DNA from: Knoellia locipacati
GTDB taxonomy: Bacteria; Actinomycetota; Actinomycetes; Actinomycetales; Dermatophilaceae
Length of the DNA: 64,000 nucleotides
Assembly (NCBI RefSeq): GCF_007992835.1
Contig: NZ_BKBA01000003.1
Span: 806,001-870,000, forward strand
Direction of reading: 5' to 3'
How positions within the stretch are numbered: position 1 is the stretch's first letter; each line of letters starts with the position of its first letter. Positions 26,527 through 37,203 of this stretch are shown here, piece after piece. Position numbers and translations under genes: made by a program. The notes under the pieces were generated by a model, which had not been told where the DNA came from, did no database searches, and worked only from the letters and a program-made list of their open reading frames with translations.

Positions 26527-28476
26527 TCAGCCGCCGACGTGGACCCGCGGGCGGCGCGGTTCGTCCGGCTCGGCGCGGCGCAGGATCTCGTGGGTCAGCG
26601 GCGGGACGTCCCCCTCACCGGCGAGCAGGAAGCGGAGCACGTTGGCCCCCGGCGCCCGCTCGCTCCACTCGAAGTAGGCGTGCGGTGGGATGCCGGTCCG
26701 GTCACGGATGTCGAGGAGCACGGCGGCGAGCACGTTGGGCACCGACGTCCCCGTGGCGCGCAGGATCTCGTGGCGGCCGACCCGGACGGCTCGCACCGTC
26801 ACGGGTGAGTCGAAGTCGCTCGCGTCGGTGATCTCGACCTCGATGAACAGGGCCTTCTGCCAGCCCTTGAGGTGGTTGTCGACGCGGACCTCGAGGTCCT
26901 TGCCGTCGTACTCGGCGTCGTCGCCGGCGTTGAGCTTGTTCGCGATGAACCGCAGCGGGTTGCGGCCGTCGCTCGTGCGCTCGATGAGCGCGCTCGCCCC
27001 GTCGTCGTACTCGACCTCGCGCACCCGCAGCTCGGTGCTGCGCGAGATCCGCGAGGCGACCGAGACGGCGAGGATCATCGCGATGAAGAGCAGCGCGATG
27101 ATGAGACCCTCGGGGCGCTTGACCACGGTGACGACGAACGTGTAGACGAAGATCGCGCTGACGACCGCGAAGAACGCCGCCGCCCCGCGGTGCCGTCGCC
27201 GGAGCTCGGTGAGGAAGACCGCGATCGCCGCCGAGGTCATGAGGGCGAGGACACCGGTGGCGTAGGCGCCGGCCTGCTCGTCGACGTCGGCCTTGAAGAG
27301 GATCGTGACGACGGCCGCGATGAACGCGAGGACGAGGACGAGGGGACGCGTCGAGCTCGCCCAGTCCGGCGCCATGCCGTAGCGGGGCAGGTAGCGGGGG
27401 ACGATGTTGAGCAGGCCCGCCATCGCGCTGGCGCCCGCGAACCACAGGATGCCGATCGTCGCGGCGTCGTATGCCGTGCCGAACCCGTCGCCGAACATCT
27501 GGTGCGCGAGGTAGGCCAGGGCACGACCGTTGGCCTCACCCCCGGTCTGGAACGCCTCCGACGGGATGAGCATCGTCGTGACGAGCGAGGACCCGACGAG
27601 GAGCACGCTCATGATGAGGGCGGCGGTGGTGAGCAGCTTCTTGGCGTTGCGGATCCGCCCGGCGGGGTCCTCGGCGGTGTCGGTCGGGTCGCCCTTGACG
27701 AGCGGCATGACGACGACACCGGTCTCGAACCCGGACAGGCCGAGCGCGAGGGCGGGGAAGACGAGCAGCGACGCGGCGATGATCCCGAACGGCATCGAGT
27801 GGGTCGCCGTCATGTGGTCGGTCCAGTCCCCGACGACGGTGGGGTGGGTGTAGACCTCGTAGACGCCACGCACGAGCACCACGGCGCTCAGCCCCAAGTA
27901 GGCGACGACGAGCACCACGGCGACCCCGATGGCCTCGCTGAACCCCTTGAGGAAGACGCCGGCGAGCAGCGCGATGAGCCCGAGCGTGATGAGCACCTCC
28001 TTGCCGTGGAGGGCATCACGCAGGAACGGGTTCTCGGTGAGGTGCGCCGCGGCGTCGGCGCCGGACAGCGTGATCGTCACGATGAACCCGGTCGCCACGA
28101 AGCCGAGGAGCGAGAGCACGAGCAGCTTGCTCGGCCAGTACGACAGCAGGCGCTGGAGCATCGAGAGGCTGCCGTCGCCGTGCGGGCTCTCGACGGCCAC
28201 CCGGCGGTACATCGGCAGCGCGGCGAAGAGGGTGACGAGGACGAGGACGAGCGTCGCGACGGGGGCCAGGGCGCCGGCGGCGAGCGCCGCGATGCCCGGC
28301 TGGTAGCCCAGCGTCGAGAAGTAGTCGACACCCGTGAGGCACATGACCCGCCACCACGGCTGGACGTGGTCCTTCTCGAGGGCCTCGCGCTCGCCCTCGT
28401 AGTAGCCGCCCGGGTCGGAGTCCTCCACCTCGAGCAGCCAGTTCCTCACGGATCGCCGCTGCGAGTTCGTCGTCAC
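26527..28476 (-). CDS. APC-superfamily permease with C-terminal soluble domain
   Basis: A 649-aa inner-membrane transporter. After a soluble N-terminus, about 12 hydrophobic segments cover residues ~45-490 ([20 protein letters not shown] at the first, [20 protein letters not shown] in the middle); the last ~150 residues are soluble ([33 protein letters not shown]). The family is amino acid/polyamine/organocation, with KUP/KimA-like relatives also possible, so the substrate is open. GTG 28476 is chosen because TAGCGT (minus strand, 28484-28489) lies 7 bp upstream. Confidence 0.85.
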   Translation of the reverse strand: MTTNSQRRSVRNWLLEVEDSDPGGYYEGEREALEKDHVQPWWRVMCLTGVDYFSTLGYQPGIAALAAGALAPVATLVLVLVTLFAALPMYRRVAVESPHGDGSLSMLQRLLSYWPSKLLVLSLLGFVATGFIVTITLSGADAAAHLTENPFLRDALHGKEVLITLGLIALLAGVFLKGFSEAIGVAVVLVVAYLGLSAVVLVRGVYEVYTHPTVVGDWTDHMTATHSMPFGIIAASLLVFPALALGLSGFETGVVVMPLVKGDPTDTAEDPAGRIRNAKKLLTTAALIMSVLLVGSSLVTTMLIPSEAFQTGGEANGRALAYLAHQMFGDGFGTAYDAATIGILWFAGASAMAGLLNIVPRYLPRYGMAPDWASSTRPLVLVLAFIAAVVTILFKADVDEQAGAYATGVLALMTSAAIAVFLTELRRRHRGAAAFFAVVSAIFVYTFVVTVVKRPEGLIIALLFIAMILAVSVASRISRSTELRVREVEYDDGASALIERTSDGRNPLRFIANKLNAGDDAEYDGKDLEVRVDNHLKGWQKALFIEVEITDASDFDSPVTVRAVRVGRHEILRATGTSVPNVLAAVLLDIRDRTGIPPHAYFEWSERAPGANVLRFLLAGEGDVPPLTHEILRRAEPDEPRRPRVHVGG

Positions 28477-28605
28477 TGCCAGCACGCTAGCGGCACCGCG
28501 CCGCATCGCGGACATCTTGACGCGATCTTGACGCCCCGCCGGCACACCTCACGGTTGAGTGGCGATACTCGGGCAGAACGCGGGCCCGGATGGAAGGGTG
28601 TGGGC

Positions 28606-29388
28606 GTGATCACCCGCCTCGGCCCGGTCCCGGCCCACGAGCTGTTCGTGGCGCTCGGTGTGGTGGCGGCCGCCGCGGTCTTCGTCCTCGAGGCACGCCG
28701 CCGCGGGCACCGCGACGAACGCCTGCTCCACGTCGTCCTCGGCGCGGTCGTCGGGGGTGCGGTCTTCATGCGGATGGGGACCTGGCTCCAGCACGTCGAC
28801 CTGCGCGAGAACGCGTCCGTCGCCGAGCAGTGGCTCTATGGCAACCGGTCGATCCTCGGCGGCCTCGTCGGCGCCTGGCTCGGGGTGCACGTCGCCAAAC
28901 GCCTCACCGGCTACCGGCTGCGCACCGGCGACCTCTTCGCCCCCGCGGTCGCGCTCGGCATGGCCGTGGGCCGGGTCGGCTGCCTGCTCACCGAAAAGCC
29001 CGGCACCCCCACCGGGCACGGCTGGGGCATCACCCTCGACACCGTGCAGGCCTCCCGCACCGACAGCGTCGCCGGCGTGCCGCTGCACCCGTCGTTCGTC
29101 TACGAGATCGCCTTCCACACCGCCGCGTTCGCCGTCCTGTGGCTCTGGTTGCGACACCGCGACACCCCTCCGGGAGAGACGTTCGTCTGGTACGTCGCGG
29201 CATACGGGATCTTCCGGTTCCTCGTCGAGACGGTGCGCGGCAACGAGGTCGTCTGGATGGGCCTCACCCGGCCCCAGCTCTTCCTCGCGGTGACCGTCCC
29301 GGTCGTCCTCGCCCGCATCGCGTGGCGCTGGCGGTCCGGCGCCTACGCACCCGCCCGTCCCGACCAGCCCGTGGAGGTGAGCGCGTGA
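28606..29388 (+). CDS. Prolipoprotein diacylglyceryl transferase-like (Lgt) membrane protein
   Basis: A 260-aa protein with about seven membrane helices. GMAVGRVGCLLTEKPGTPTG matches the Lgt signature region (GRxGCxxxx), followed by VPLHPSFVYEIAFH and AYGIFRFLVETVRGNE. Lgt moves diacylglycerol from phosphatidylglycerol to a lipobox cysteine. The usual HGG-type element is not obvious (SILGGLVGAWLG in its place), so this may be a paralogue acting on another acceptor. It overlaps the radical SAM gene by GTGA. GTG 28606 follows GGAAGG; a GTG at 28600 is also in frame. Confidence 0.78.
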   Translation: MITRLGPVPAHELFVALGVVAAAAVFVLEARRRGHRDERLLHVVLGAVVGGAVFMRMGTWLQHVDLRENASVAEQWLYGNRSILGGLVGAWLGVHVAKRLTGYRLRTGDLFAPAVALGMAVGRVGCLLTEKPGTPTGHGWGITLDTVQASRTDSVAGVPLHPSFVYEIAFHTAAFAVLWLWLRHRDTPPGETFVWYVAAYGIFRFLVETVRGNEVVWMGLTRPQLFLAVTVPVVLARIAWRWRSGAYAPARPDQPVEVSA

Positions 29389-30956
29389 GCGCACCCCGAG
29401 GACCCGGTATGCCGTTGCGCGACTACCGCGTGCACCGCTACGTCAACGCGTTCTGCCCGCTGTGCCACGAGGAGGCCCCGGACCGGCCGCTCGCCGAGGT
29501 GCGCCGGCTCAGCGGGTGGCTCGCCGTGCGCGACGACCGCGTGTGGCTCGAGCGGGGCTGCCCCGACCACGGGCTCGTGCGCACGCTCTACGACGAGTCG
29601 CCGGAGATCCTCACCTACCTCGAGCAGTGGACCGCGCCGACCAAGGTCCACCAGCCCGACGCCACGGGCAACTTCAAGCCGGTCCCCAGCGCCTACGAGG
29701 ACGGGCTGCCGCAGATGCAGACGCAGCACACCTGCATCCTGCTCGAGGACCTGCTCGACCACTGCAACCTCAAGTGCCCGACGTGCTTCGCCGAGTCCTC
29801 GCCGGCGCTGGCCTCGGTCGCTCCCCTGGAGCAGGTGCTCGCGTCGATCGACACCCGGCTCTCCCGCGAGAACGGCCGGATCGACGTCCTCATGCTCTCG
29901 GGTGGCGAACCGACGCTTTACCCGCAGCTCGAGGAGCTGCTCGACGCGGTCATCGCAAGGCCCATCGTCCGGATCCTCGTCAACACCAACGGGCTGCGGA
30001 TCGCCCAGGACGACGAGCTCGTCGCCCTGCTGCGCCGTCACCGTGAGCGGGTCGAGGTCTACCTGCAGTACGACGGCGAGTCGGCGCAGGCGTCGATCAC
30101 CCACCGCGGCGCCGACATCCGCAGGTTCAAGGACCGGGCGATCGAGCGGCTCTCCGCCGCAGGGGTGTTCACCACGCTGACGATGACGGCGGCCCTCGGC
30201 GTCAACGACGACGAGATCGGTCACGTCGTCAAGCGTGCGCTCGACACGCCCTACGTCGGCGGCGTGACGATCCAGCCCGTCTTCGGCAGTGGCCGCGGCA
30301 GCGGCGTGGACCCGCTCGACCGGCTCACCCACACCGGCGTGCTCGCCAGGCTCGAGGGCCAGACCGGCGGCCACGTCACGTGGCGCGACCTCACCGCCCT
30401 GCCGTGCAGCCACCCGCACTGCTGCTCGGTCGGCTACCTCCTGCGCGACGACGCGGGCGAGTGGCGCTCCCTCACGAGCCTCATCGGGCACGACCGGCTC
30501 AAGGAGTGGCTCGACCTCGAGCCCGACCTGCTCGCCAACCGCATCGCCGACGACACCATCCCCGACGCGATGAAGGCCGTCGTCAAGGGTTCGCTCCTCG
30601 ACCTGCTCAGCGAGCAGTCGTCGCTGTCGCACCCGTCGATGTCGACGATCTGGAAGGACATCTGCACGAACTGCGACATCGGGATCGGGACCCTCGCCAC
30701 GCTCGCCTCCTCCCGCCTGCCCGGCCGGCACGAGAGGCTGCGCGCCATGCTCGGCGAGCGCGTGCTGCGGGTGACGGTCAAGCCGTTCATGGACATGAAC
30801 ACGATGATCGAGGAGCGGCTCACGCAGTGCTGCGTGCACGTCGCCACGGTCAACGCCGAGACCGACGCCCACCAGTGCGCGCCGTTCTGCGCCGTGCAGG
30901 CGTGGGCACCGTTGTCGCGCACCCGGATCTCGACGGCGACGGGTGGCCGGACATGA
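29385..30956 (+). CDS. Radical SAM enzyme of the MJ0619/tetraether-synthase-like type
   Basis: A 523-aa radical SAM protein. An N-terminal zinc/rubredoxin-like site (FCPLC near residue 26, RGCPDHG near 64) precedes the SAM-cluster motif CNLKCPTC (~126-133), SGGEPTLYPQL, and a C-terminal part with many cysteines (LPCSHPHCCSVGYL, ICTNCDIGIG, TQCCVHVA, QCAPFCAVQ) able to hold extra Fe-S clusters. This pattern is shared by MJ0619 (methanopterin methylation) and tetraether lipid synthase (Tes). Coupling to an Lgt-like gene favours a lipid substrate, which is inference. GTG 29385 follows GGAGG at 29373-29377. Confidence 0.82.
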   Translation: MSAPRGPGMPLRDYRVHRYVNAFCPLCHEEAPDRPLAEVRRLSGWLAVRDDRVWLERGCPDHGLVRTLYDESPEILTYLEQWTAPTKVHQPDATGNFKPVPSAYEDGLPQMQTQHTCILLEDLLDHCNLKCPTCFAESSPALASVAPLEQVLASIDTRLSRENGRIDVLMLSGGEPTLYPQLEELLDAVIARPIVRILVNTNGLRIAQDDELVALLRRHRERVEVYLQYDGESAQASITHRGADIRRFKDRAIERLSAAGVFTTLTMTAALGVNDDEIGHVVKRALDTPYVGGVTIQPVFGSGRGSGVDPLDRLTHTGVLARLEGQTGGHVTWRDLTALPCSHPHCCSVGYLLRDDAGEWRSLTSLIGHDRLKEWLDLEPDLLANRIADDTIPDAMKAVVKGSLLDLLSEQSSLSHPSMSTIWKDICTNCDIGIGTLATLASSRLPGRHERLRAMLGERVLRVTVKPFMDMNTMIEERLTQCCVHVATVNAETDAHQCAPFCAVQAWAPLSRTRISTATGGRT

Positions 30957-31273
30957 CCGACCCGAGGATCGTCCCCACCGACGTCCCGGCCATGGACACG
31001 GCCGGGGGCGGCACCGCCGACCAGGCGCCGGACCCGTTGCGGCTGTGCATCTTCGCCACCGTCGCCCTGCTGGGGTGGCTGCTCGGCCCCCTCGCGCTGG
31101 CGTTCTTCGCAGGGCTCGGAGCCGTGGGCTACGCCAGGGCCCGCCGTGCGGGACTGCTGAGGTCCAAGTGCCTGCTCGGCGACACCCGGCTCGTGCTGGG
31201 CTACCTCGCGCTGCTCGTCGTCGTCGCCATCGCCGCGCTCGTCGTCGGCTTCGGACCCTGGCGGCTCTGGTGA
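30953..31273 (+). CDS. Small two-helix membrane protein
   Basis: A 106-aa protein with a polar N-terminus and two hydrophobic segments (CIFATVALLGWLLGPLALAFFAGLGAVGY and LVLGYLALLVVVAIAALVVGF, approximate) separated by a basic loop RARRAGLLRSK. It overlaps the radical SAM stop by ATGA and so belongs to that operon; it may be an accessory subunit. No family recognised. Confidence 0.75.
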   Translation: MTDPRIVPTDVPAMDTAGGGTADQAPDPLRLCIFATVALLGWLLGPLALAFFAGLGAVGYARARRAGLLRSKCLLGDTRLVLGYLALLVVVAIAALVVGFGPWRLW

Positions 31274-31301
31274 CCGCCGCGACCGACCCTCGGGAGGAAC
31301 C

Positions 31302-31721
31302 ATGACCCAGCCACCGCCCGGCCCACCTCCGGGTGCACCGCCCCCTCCACCGGGAGGGCCCTACGGACCCCCCGGACCCCCCGGCCCCCACGGACCAACC
31401 GGTCCCTACGGACGCCCCGGCCCCCACCCCCCGGCGCCCGGACTGCCGAACTGGGCCAAGACCCTCTTCGGCGCCCTCATCGGGCTCGTCGCCTCGGTCG
31501 CCTCACCGATCCTCGCCTTCGCCATCGTGGGGCTGGGTACGCCGGGCCCCACGGAGCTCAAGGTCTTCCTCGTCACGGTCATCCCCATGCTGCTCGGTGT
31601 CCCGTTCCTCATCGCCCGCAGCACCCGTCCCTGGGGCGTCGGGCTGATGATCGGTCTGGCCGTCGGCAGCCTCGTCCTCGGCGGCGCCTGCGTCTCGATC
31701 ATCGACTCCAGCGGCTACTAG
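31302..31721 (+). CDS. Proline/glycine-rich membrane protein
   Basis: A 139-aa protein: residues 1-48 are almost only Pro, Gly and a few polar residues (PPPGPPPGAPPPPPGGPYG...), followed by three hydrophobic segments. Pro-rich heads on small membrane proteins are common in actinobacteria and act as flexible cytoplasmic or protein-binding arms. ATG 31302 follows GGGAGGAACC. It is 28 bp after the previous gene, on the same strand, so co-transcription is likely. Function unknown. Confidence 0.75.
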   Translation: MTQPPPGPPPGAPPPPPGGPYGPPGPPGPHGPTGPYGRPGPHPPAPGLPNWAKTLFGALIGLVASVASPILAFAIVGLGTPGPTELKVFLVTVIPMLLGVPFLIARSTRPWGVGLMIGLAVGSLVLGGACVSIIDSSGY

Positions 31722-31729
31722 GAGCTCTT

Positions 31730-32203
31730 GTGGCGACCTTCTCGGCAACGAAGACCTCCGAGGCGACCGTGGCCCACCCACGCGCCCTCGTGTGGGACGT
31801 CCTCACCGACCCGACCGCGGTCGCCCGCCTCACCCCGATGGTCCGGTCGATCACGGCCACGGGTGACCGGTGGCACTGGCAGCTCGTGCGGATCCCAGTC
31901 CTCGGGCAGTCCTTCGAGCTCGGGTTCACGGAGCGGATGAGCCACGAGCCGAAGACCCGGATCACCTTCAGCCACGACCCCGACGGCCACGAACGGGCCG
32001 GCACCGACGGCCGCTACGACCTCGCGGACGCGGACGGCGGGTCGTCGACCCACCTGCGGATCGAGCTCAAGGTCACCGTCGAGCTCCCGTTCCCAGGAAT
32101 CACTCGACCCGCCGTGCAGGCCTCGATGCACGGGGTCCTCGAGGTCATGGGTGCGGGCTTCGCACGCTCGATCGAGAAGGAGCTCAGGGCTCGAGCCGGG
32201 TGA
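31730..32203 (+). CDS. SRPBCC (polyketide cyclase/START-like) protein
   Basis: A 157-aa SRPBCC-fold protein: TSEATVAHPRALVWDVLTDPTAVARLTPMV at the N-terminus and the C-terminal helix VLEVMGAGFARSIEKELRARAG are typical of the lipid/aromatic-binding helix-grip fold. Ligand unknown. GTG 31730 follows GGAG at 31721-31724. Its last 20 bp overlap the convergent PPOX gene. Confidence 0.78.
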   Translation: MATFSATKTSEATVAHPRALVWDVLTDPTAVARLTPMVRSITATGDRWHWQLVRIPVLGQSFELGFTERMSHEPKTRITFSHDPDGHERAGTDGRYDLADADGGSSTHLRIELKVTVELPFPGITRPAVQASMHGVLEVMGAGFARSIEKELRARAG

Positions 32204-32597
32204 CGCCGGTGACGACGATCGAGGCGCGCGGCTTGCGACCGGGCAGCCGGTCCATCACCGGCTCGACGAGGGTGAGCGCGCGGTACCACCAGCCGTACTT
32301 CGCGCCGATCGCCCGCTTGACCCGAGCGACGGCCGCGGCGTCACGGTGCACGCTCGCGCGGCCGGCATACCGGGGTGCGTCGGGAGCGACCTCGCCGCGG
32401 ACGCTGCACGGGCGCAGCTCGACGCGCGCGGTGTGCGCGAGGCGCTTGGTCTTGCCGGTGTCGTCGACGGTGACGACGAGGAGGTCCTCGCCGTCGGGCG
32501 CGATCCACACCGGCGTCGAGACGCCCTTGCCGTTGCGGCGGAAGGTGGTCAGCTCGACGTACTGCTGTGCGCCGAGGAACCGGGTCGCGTCGTCCAT
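32184..32597 (-). CDS. PPOX-class F420-dependent oxidoreductase
   Basis: A 137-aa split-barrel protein: QYVELTTFRRNGKGVSTPVWI, DDTGKTKRLAHTARVELRPCSVRGE and YGWWYRALTLVEPVM match the short F420-dependent PPOX enzymes of actinobacteria. A second, related copy is at 33987-34439. Probable redox enzyme using F420; substrate unknown. A GTATGCCG-family word lies in the 18-bp gap before it. Confidence 0.83.
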   Translation of the reverse strand: MDDATRFLGAQQYVELTTFRRNGKGVSTPVWIAPDGEDLLVVTVDDTGKTKRLAHTARVELRPCSVRGEVAPDAPRYAGRASVHRDAAAVARVKRAIGAKYGWWYRALTLVEPVMDRLPGRKPRASIVVTGVTRLEP

Positions 32598-32615
32598 GAC
32601 AGGTATGCCGTCCGC

Positions 32616-32984
32616 TCAGGTGTGGATGAGGTCGCGCCAGTTGTCGGGCACACGACCCTGTGGCCCCGGCACCGGCTGGTCGTCGGGGCGGGCTGAGGGC
32701 TCGGCGAGGGCCGGACCCCGACCGGTCTGCTCGGTCTCGTAGTTCCAGAACCAGGACTCACCGGGTTCGTAGCTCGCCACGACCGGGTGCCCGGTCTCGC
32801 GGAAGTGCGCCGTGGCGTGCTGCTCGGGAGAGGTGTCGCAGCACCCGACGTGGCCGCAGGCGGCGCAGCGCCGCAGGTGGACCCACCACCCTTGTGCCGC
32901 AGTGCACTCGGCGCAACCGGGCCCCGAGGGCGGCACGCTCGGGTCGACGTCGGCGGACTCGGGGAACTGCGCTGGTGCGGGCAT
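32616..32984 (-). CDS. UBP-type zinc-finger protein
   Basis: A 122-aa protein with a ZnF-UBP fold: CAECTAAQGWWVHLRRCAACGHVGCCD supplies the cysteine ligands and HATAHFRETGHPVV the histidines. In eukaryotes the fold binds ubiquitin tails; bacterial stand-alone copies have no known role. TAGCGT on the minus strand lies 6 bp before ATG 32984, suggesting a leaderless mRNA. Confidence 0.85.
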   Translation of the reverse strand: MPAPAQFPESADVDPSVPPSGPGCAECTAAQGWWVHLRRCAACGHVGCCDTSPEQHATAHFRETGHPVVASYEPGESWFWNYETEQTGRGPALAEPSARPDDQPVPGPQGRVPDNWRDLIHT

Positions 32985-33002
32985 GGGTCGACGCTACGCC
33001 GG

Positions 33003-33380
33003 TCAGGCAAGCAGCAGCGCGACGACGGCGAGGGCCGGAGCTACGCCCTGGATGAGAGCGGCCCGGAGCTTGCTCCCGTCGCTCGTCACGAGGACGAGGG
33101 CGGCGGCAAGCATCGAGCCACAGGCGGCATAGATGAGCGCAGCGCCCACGTCGTCCGGTCCGGCGGCGGAGACGACGATGCCGATGACCGCGATGACCGC
33201 CAGGAAGAGGTTGTAGAAACCCTGGTTGTAAGCAAGGCCCTTGGTCACCTCCGCGGTCTCGGGGGTGGTGCCGAAGACCTTCTGGGTCGCCGGGTCGGTC
33301 CACGCAAGTGACTCGAGCCGGAAGATGTAGACGTGGATGAGGGCGGCGACGGCGGCGAACACGTACGCGAGGGTGAGCAT
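33003..33380 (-). CDS. DUF1304 membrane protein
   Basis: A 125-aa protein with four hydrophobic segments; HVYIFRLESLAW and AYNQGFYNLFLA are the DUF1304 hallmarks. Function unknown. ATG 33380 has TACGCT 6 bp upstream on the minus strand and starts at the family's usual MLTLAYVFAA; the longer open frame to 33449 is not needed. Confidence 0.85.
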   Translation of the reverse strand: MLTLAYVFAAVAALIHVYIFRLESLAWTDPATQKVFGTTPETAEVTKGLAYNQGFYNLFLAVIAVIGIVVSAAGPDDVGAALIYAACGSMLAAALVLVTSDGSKLRAALIQGVAPALAVVALLLA

Positions 33381-33505
33381 GGCCGAAGCGTAGGCCCGGG
33401 CGGCAGGGTGACGCGGGTCAAGCGCTGCGGAGGCGCGAACCGGCCACACCGATGACGGCGACCGTCATGGCGCGGAGGATGCCAGGTGCTCCCGATGGTG
33501 GTGCG

Positions 33506-33994
33506 TCAGAGCTGGACGACCCCGCTGCTGTCGTCGTCCTCGTCGGCCGCCTTGTCCTTGGACGCCAGCCCCTTGACGAGCTGGACGAGCAGGGCCGCCT
33601 TGCCCGGGGACTCCCAGTACTCCGCGGTCTCGGCCGTGATCTCGAGCAGACCGTTGTTGGGGTCCTTCGCGTCGCCCTTCATCCACGCCGACACCGACGG
33701 GTCCCACAGCTCCTCGAGCTTGGCGTCATCGGTGTTGACGACCGCACGGCCCGAGAGCGAGACCCAGCCCTTGTCGCTGGCATAGGCGACGTTGACCTCG
33801 GGGCGCTGGCGGATGGCCGCGACCTTGTCGGTGTCGAGCTCGGTGATGAACCACACCGTGCCCGGGTCCTCGAAGTCCTGGGTGCCCATCGGGGTCGAGA
33901 CCAGACGGCCCTCGCCGTCGACGTAGGTCAGCGTCGCGATCCGCGTGTCCTTCATGATCTCGGCGGTGAGCTCTCGGGGGTCCGTGTCAGGCAT
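33506..33994 (-). CDS. Pyridoxamine 5'-phosphate oxidase-family (general stress type) protein
   Basis: A 162-aa flavin split-barrel protein: IMKDTRIATLTYVDGEGRLVSTPMGTQ, VNVAYASDKGWVSLSGRAVV and DPSVSAWMKGDAKDPNNGLLEITAETAEYWESPGK (read in parts) place it in the general-stress FMN-binding subgroup. Its C-terminus is acidic (KDKAADEDDDSSG). It overlaps the preceding PPOX gene by 8 bp and ends the three-gene operon 34882-33506. Confidence 0.85.
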   Translation of the reverse strand: MPDTDPRELTAEIMKDTRIATLTYVDGEGRLVSTPMGTQDFEDPGTVWFITELDTDKVAAIRQRPEVNVAYASDKGWVSLSGRAVVNTDDAKLEELWDPSVSAWMKGDAKDPNNGLLEITAETAEYWESPGKAALLVQLVKGLASKDKAADEDDDSSGVVQL

Positions 33995-34439
33995 GGGGAG
34001 TGTCCTCTCGGTCGGAACTGCGGGGTTCGGGGCTGATGAGCACGACGGTGTCGCGGTAGGTGAGGCCCTTGCGGCGGGTGGCCAGGCCGGCGACGACGGC
34101 GAAGAGCGTGGTCTGCCAGCCGTACTTCGCGCGGATGGCTGCCTGCACCTCGTCGAACTCGGGACCGGACTGCACCATCTCGGCGGTGGCCTCGATCGGC
34201 TCCGTGCCCGGGGTCGGGGTGCCCCTGCGGCTGCACGGCTGCACGGTGACCCGCGGGGTGCGCCGCAGGCGCTTGGTCTTGCCGGTGCCCATGGTCGTGT
34301 AGAAGCCGACCCGACGGCCGTCCGCCAGGCCGGTGACCCAGACCGGGGTCGGCACGCCCTCGCCGCTGCGGCGGAAGGTCGTGAGCAGCACGAAGTCCTC
34401 GGCGCCGAGCGTGGCGGCGGTGTGGGCGGTGGCGGTCAC
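33987..34439 (-). CDS. PPOX-class F420-dependent oxidoreductase, second copy
   Basis: A 150-aa relative of the protein at 32184-32597, sharing FVLLTTFRRSGEGVPTPVWV, TGKTKRLRRTPRVTVQPCSRRG and AKYGWQTTLFAVV. F420 or flavin use is predicted from the family. The GTG at 34439 overlaps the SRPBCC stop, and the 3' end overlaps the next gene by 8 bp, so translation is probably coupled. Confidence 0.83.
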   Translation of the reverse strand: MTATAHTAATLGAEDFVLLTTFRRSGEGVPTPVWVTGLADGRRVGFYTTMGTGKTKRLRRTPRVTVQPCSRRGTPTPGTEPIEATAEMVQSGPEFDEVQAAIRAKYGWQTTLFAVVAGLATRRKGLTYRDTVVLISPEPRSSDREDTPHA

Positions 34440-34882
34440 GAGCCGACGCGGGTGAGGGCAGCGGTCATGTCGTCGACCGTCTCGTCGGCGATGCCCTTGA
34501 AGACGAGCGCCATGAGCGGGTCGGTGAGCTTCGCCAGCCCCTTGAACGTGATGGTCGCCTCGTAGCGGATCCGGCTGGTGCCCGCGTCGACTGCTGTGAC
34601 GGTGAGGTCGTCCGTGGAGTCGGCGGTTTTGTTGCTCCCCCGCAGAATGACGTGGTCGTCCTCGAGGGTCGCGAGCCTGTAGGTCAGCGTCGTCTCACGA
34701 CCGAGCACCTTGCTGACGTTGGTCCAGGTCGCACCGGGGGTGACAGGAGCGGCGGGGTCGCCGTCGCGCACGCAGGACACGGTGCCCGGGTCCCACTCGA
34801 CGGCGTTGGCGAAGTCGGCCAGGTAGGCGACGGCGGCGTCCTGCGGGCAGGGCACCTCGAACTCTCGAACGATGTGGACCAT
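34436..34882 (-). CDS. SRPBCC family protein
   Basis: A 148-aa helix-grip protein: VREFEVPCPQDAAVAYLADFANAVEWDPGTVSCVRDG is a typical N-terminus (READ as membrane/lipid-type polyketide cyclase), with ATITFKGLAKLTDPLMALVFKGIADE before the C-terminal helix. First gene of an operon with two PPOX proteins. ATG 34882 follows GGAGGAGG; upstream TAGGGT (minus strand) near 34913-34918 is a probable -10 facing away from katE. Confidence 0.8.
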   Translation of the reverse strand: MVHIVREFEVPCPQDAAVAYLADFANAVEWDPGTVSCVRDGDPAAPVTPGATWTNVSKVLGRETTLTYRLATLEDDHVILRGSNKTADSTDDLTVTAVDAGTSRIRYEATITFKGLAKLTDPLMALVFKGIADETVDDMTAALTRVGS

Positions 34883-34984
34883 GGCGGTCCTCCTCCAGTT
34901 GTGGGCTTTCACCCTAGGTCACGACATCAGGGCGGTGACCTGCGAGAACGCTGCCAATCAGCGGCTCGTCGCGCTACACCCCCA

Positions 34985-35019
34985 GGGAGGTGACGGGACC
35001 TCGGGGCGCCGCCTAGCGT
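34985..35019 (+). promoter_or_regulatory. katE promoter with GGGAGGT element
   Basis: TAGCGT at 35014-35019 is a good -10 for katE. GGGAGGTGACGGGACC (34985-35000) lies 29 bp upstream of it; GGGAGGTAGTGGCTCC before the YcgG gene has nearly the same distance (30 bp) to TACCGT at 58906-58911, and the bases just before both -10s also agree (GCCGC.GCC). A shared regulator is possible. Confidence 0.45.
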
Positions 35020-35088
35020 CGTGAAGACGTCCGCATGCTCGCGGAGCGGTCGCTCCCGGGCACACACCCGCGAGAGGGAGCACCACGC

Positions 35089-37199
<2,111 letters not shown>

Positions 37200-37203
<4 letters not shown>

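Noticed and set aside
31318-31440. Runs of C and G near 31.4 kb as a structural DNA element
   Set aside because: Explained by the Pro/Gly-rich N-terminus of the membrane protein.
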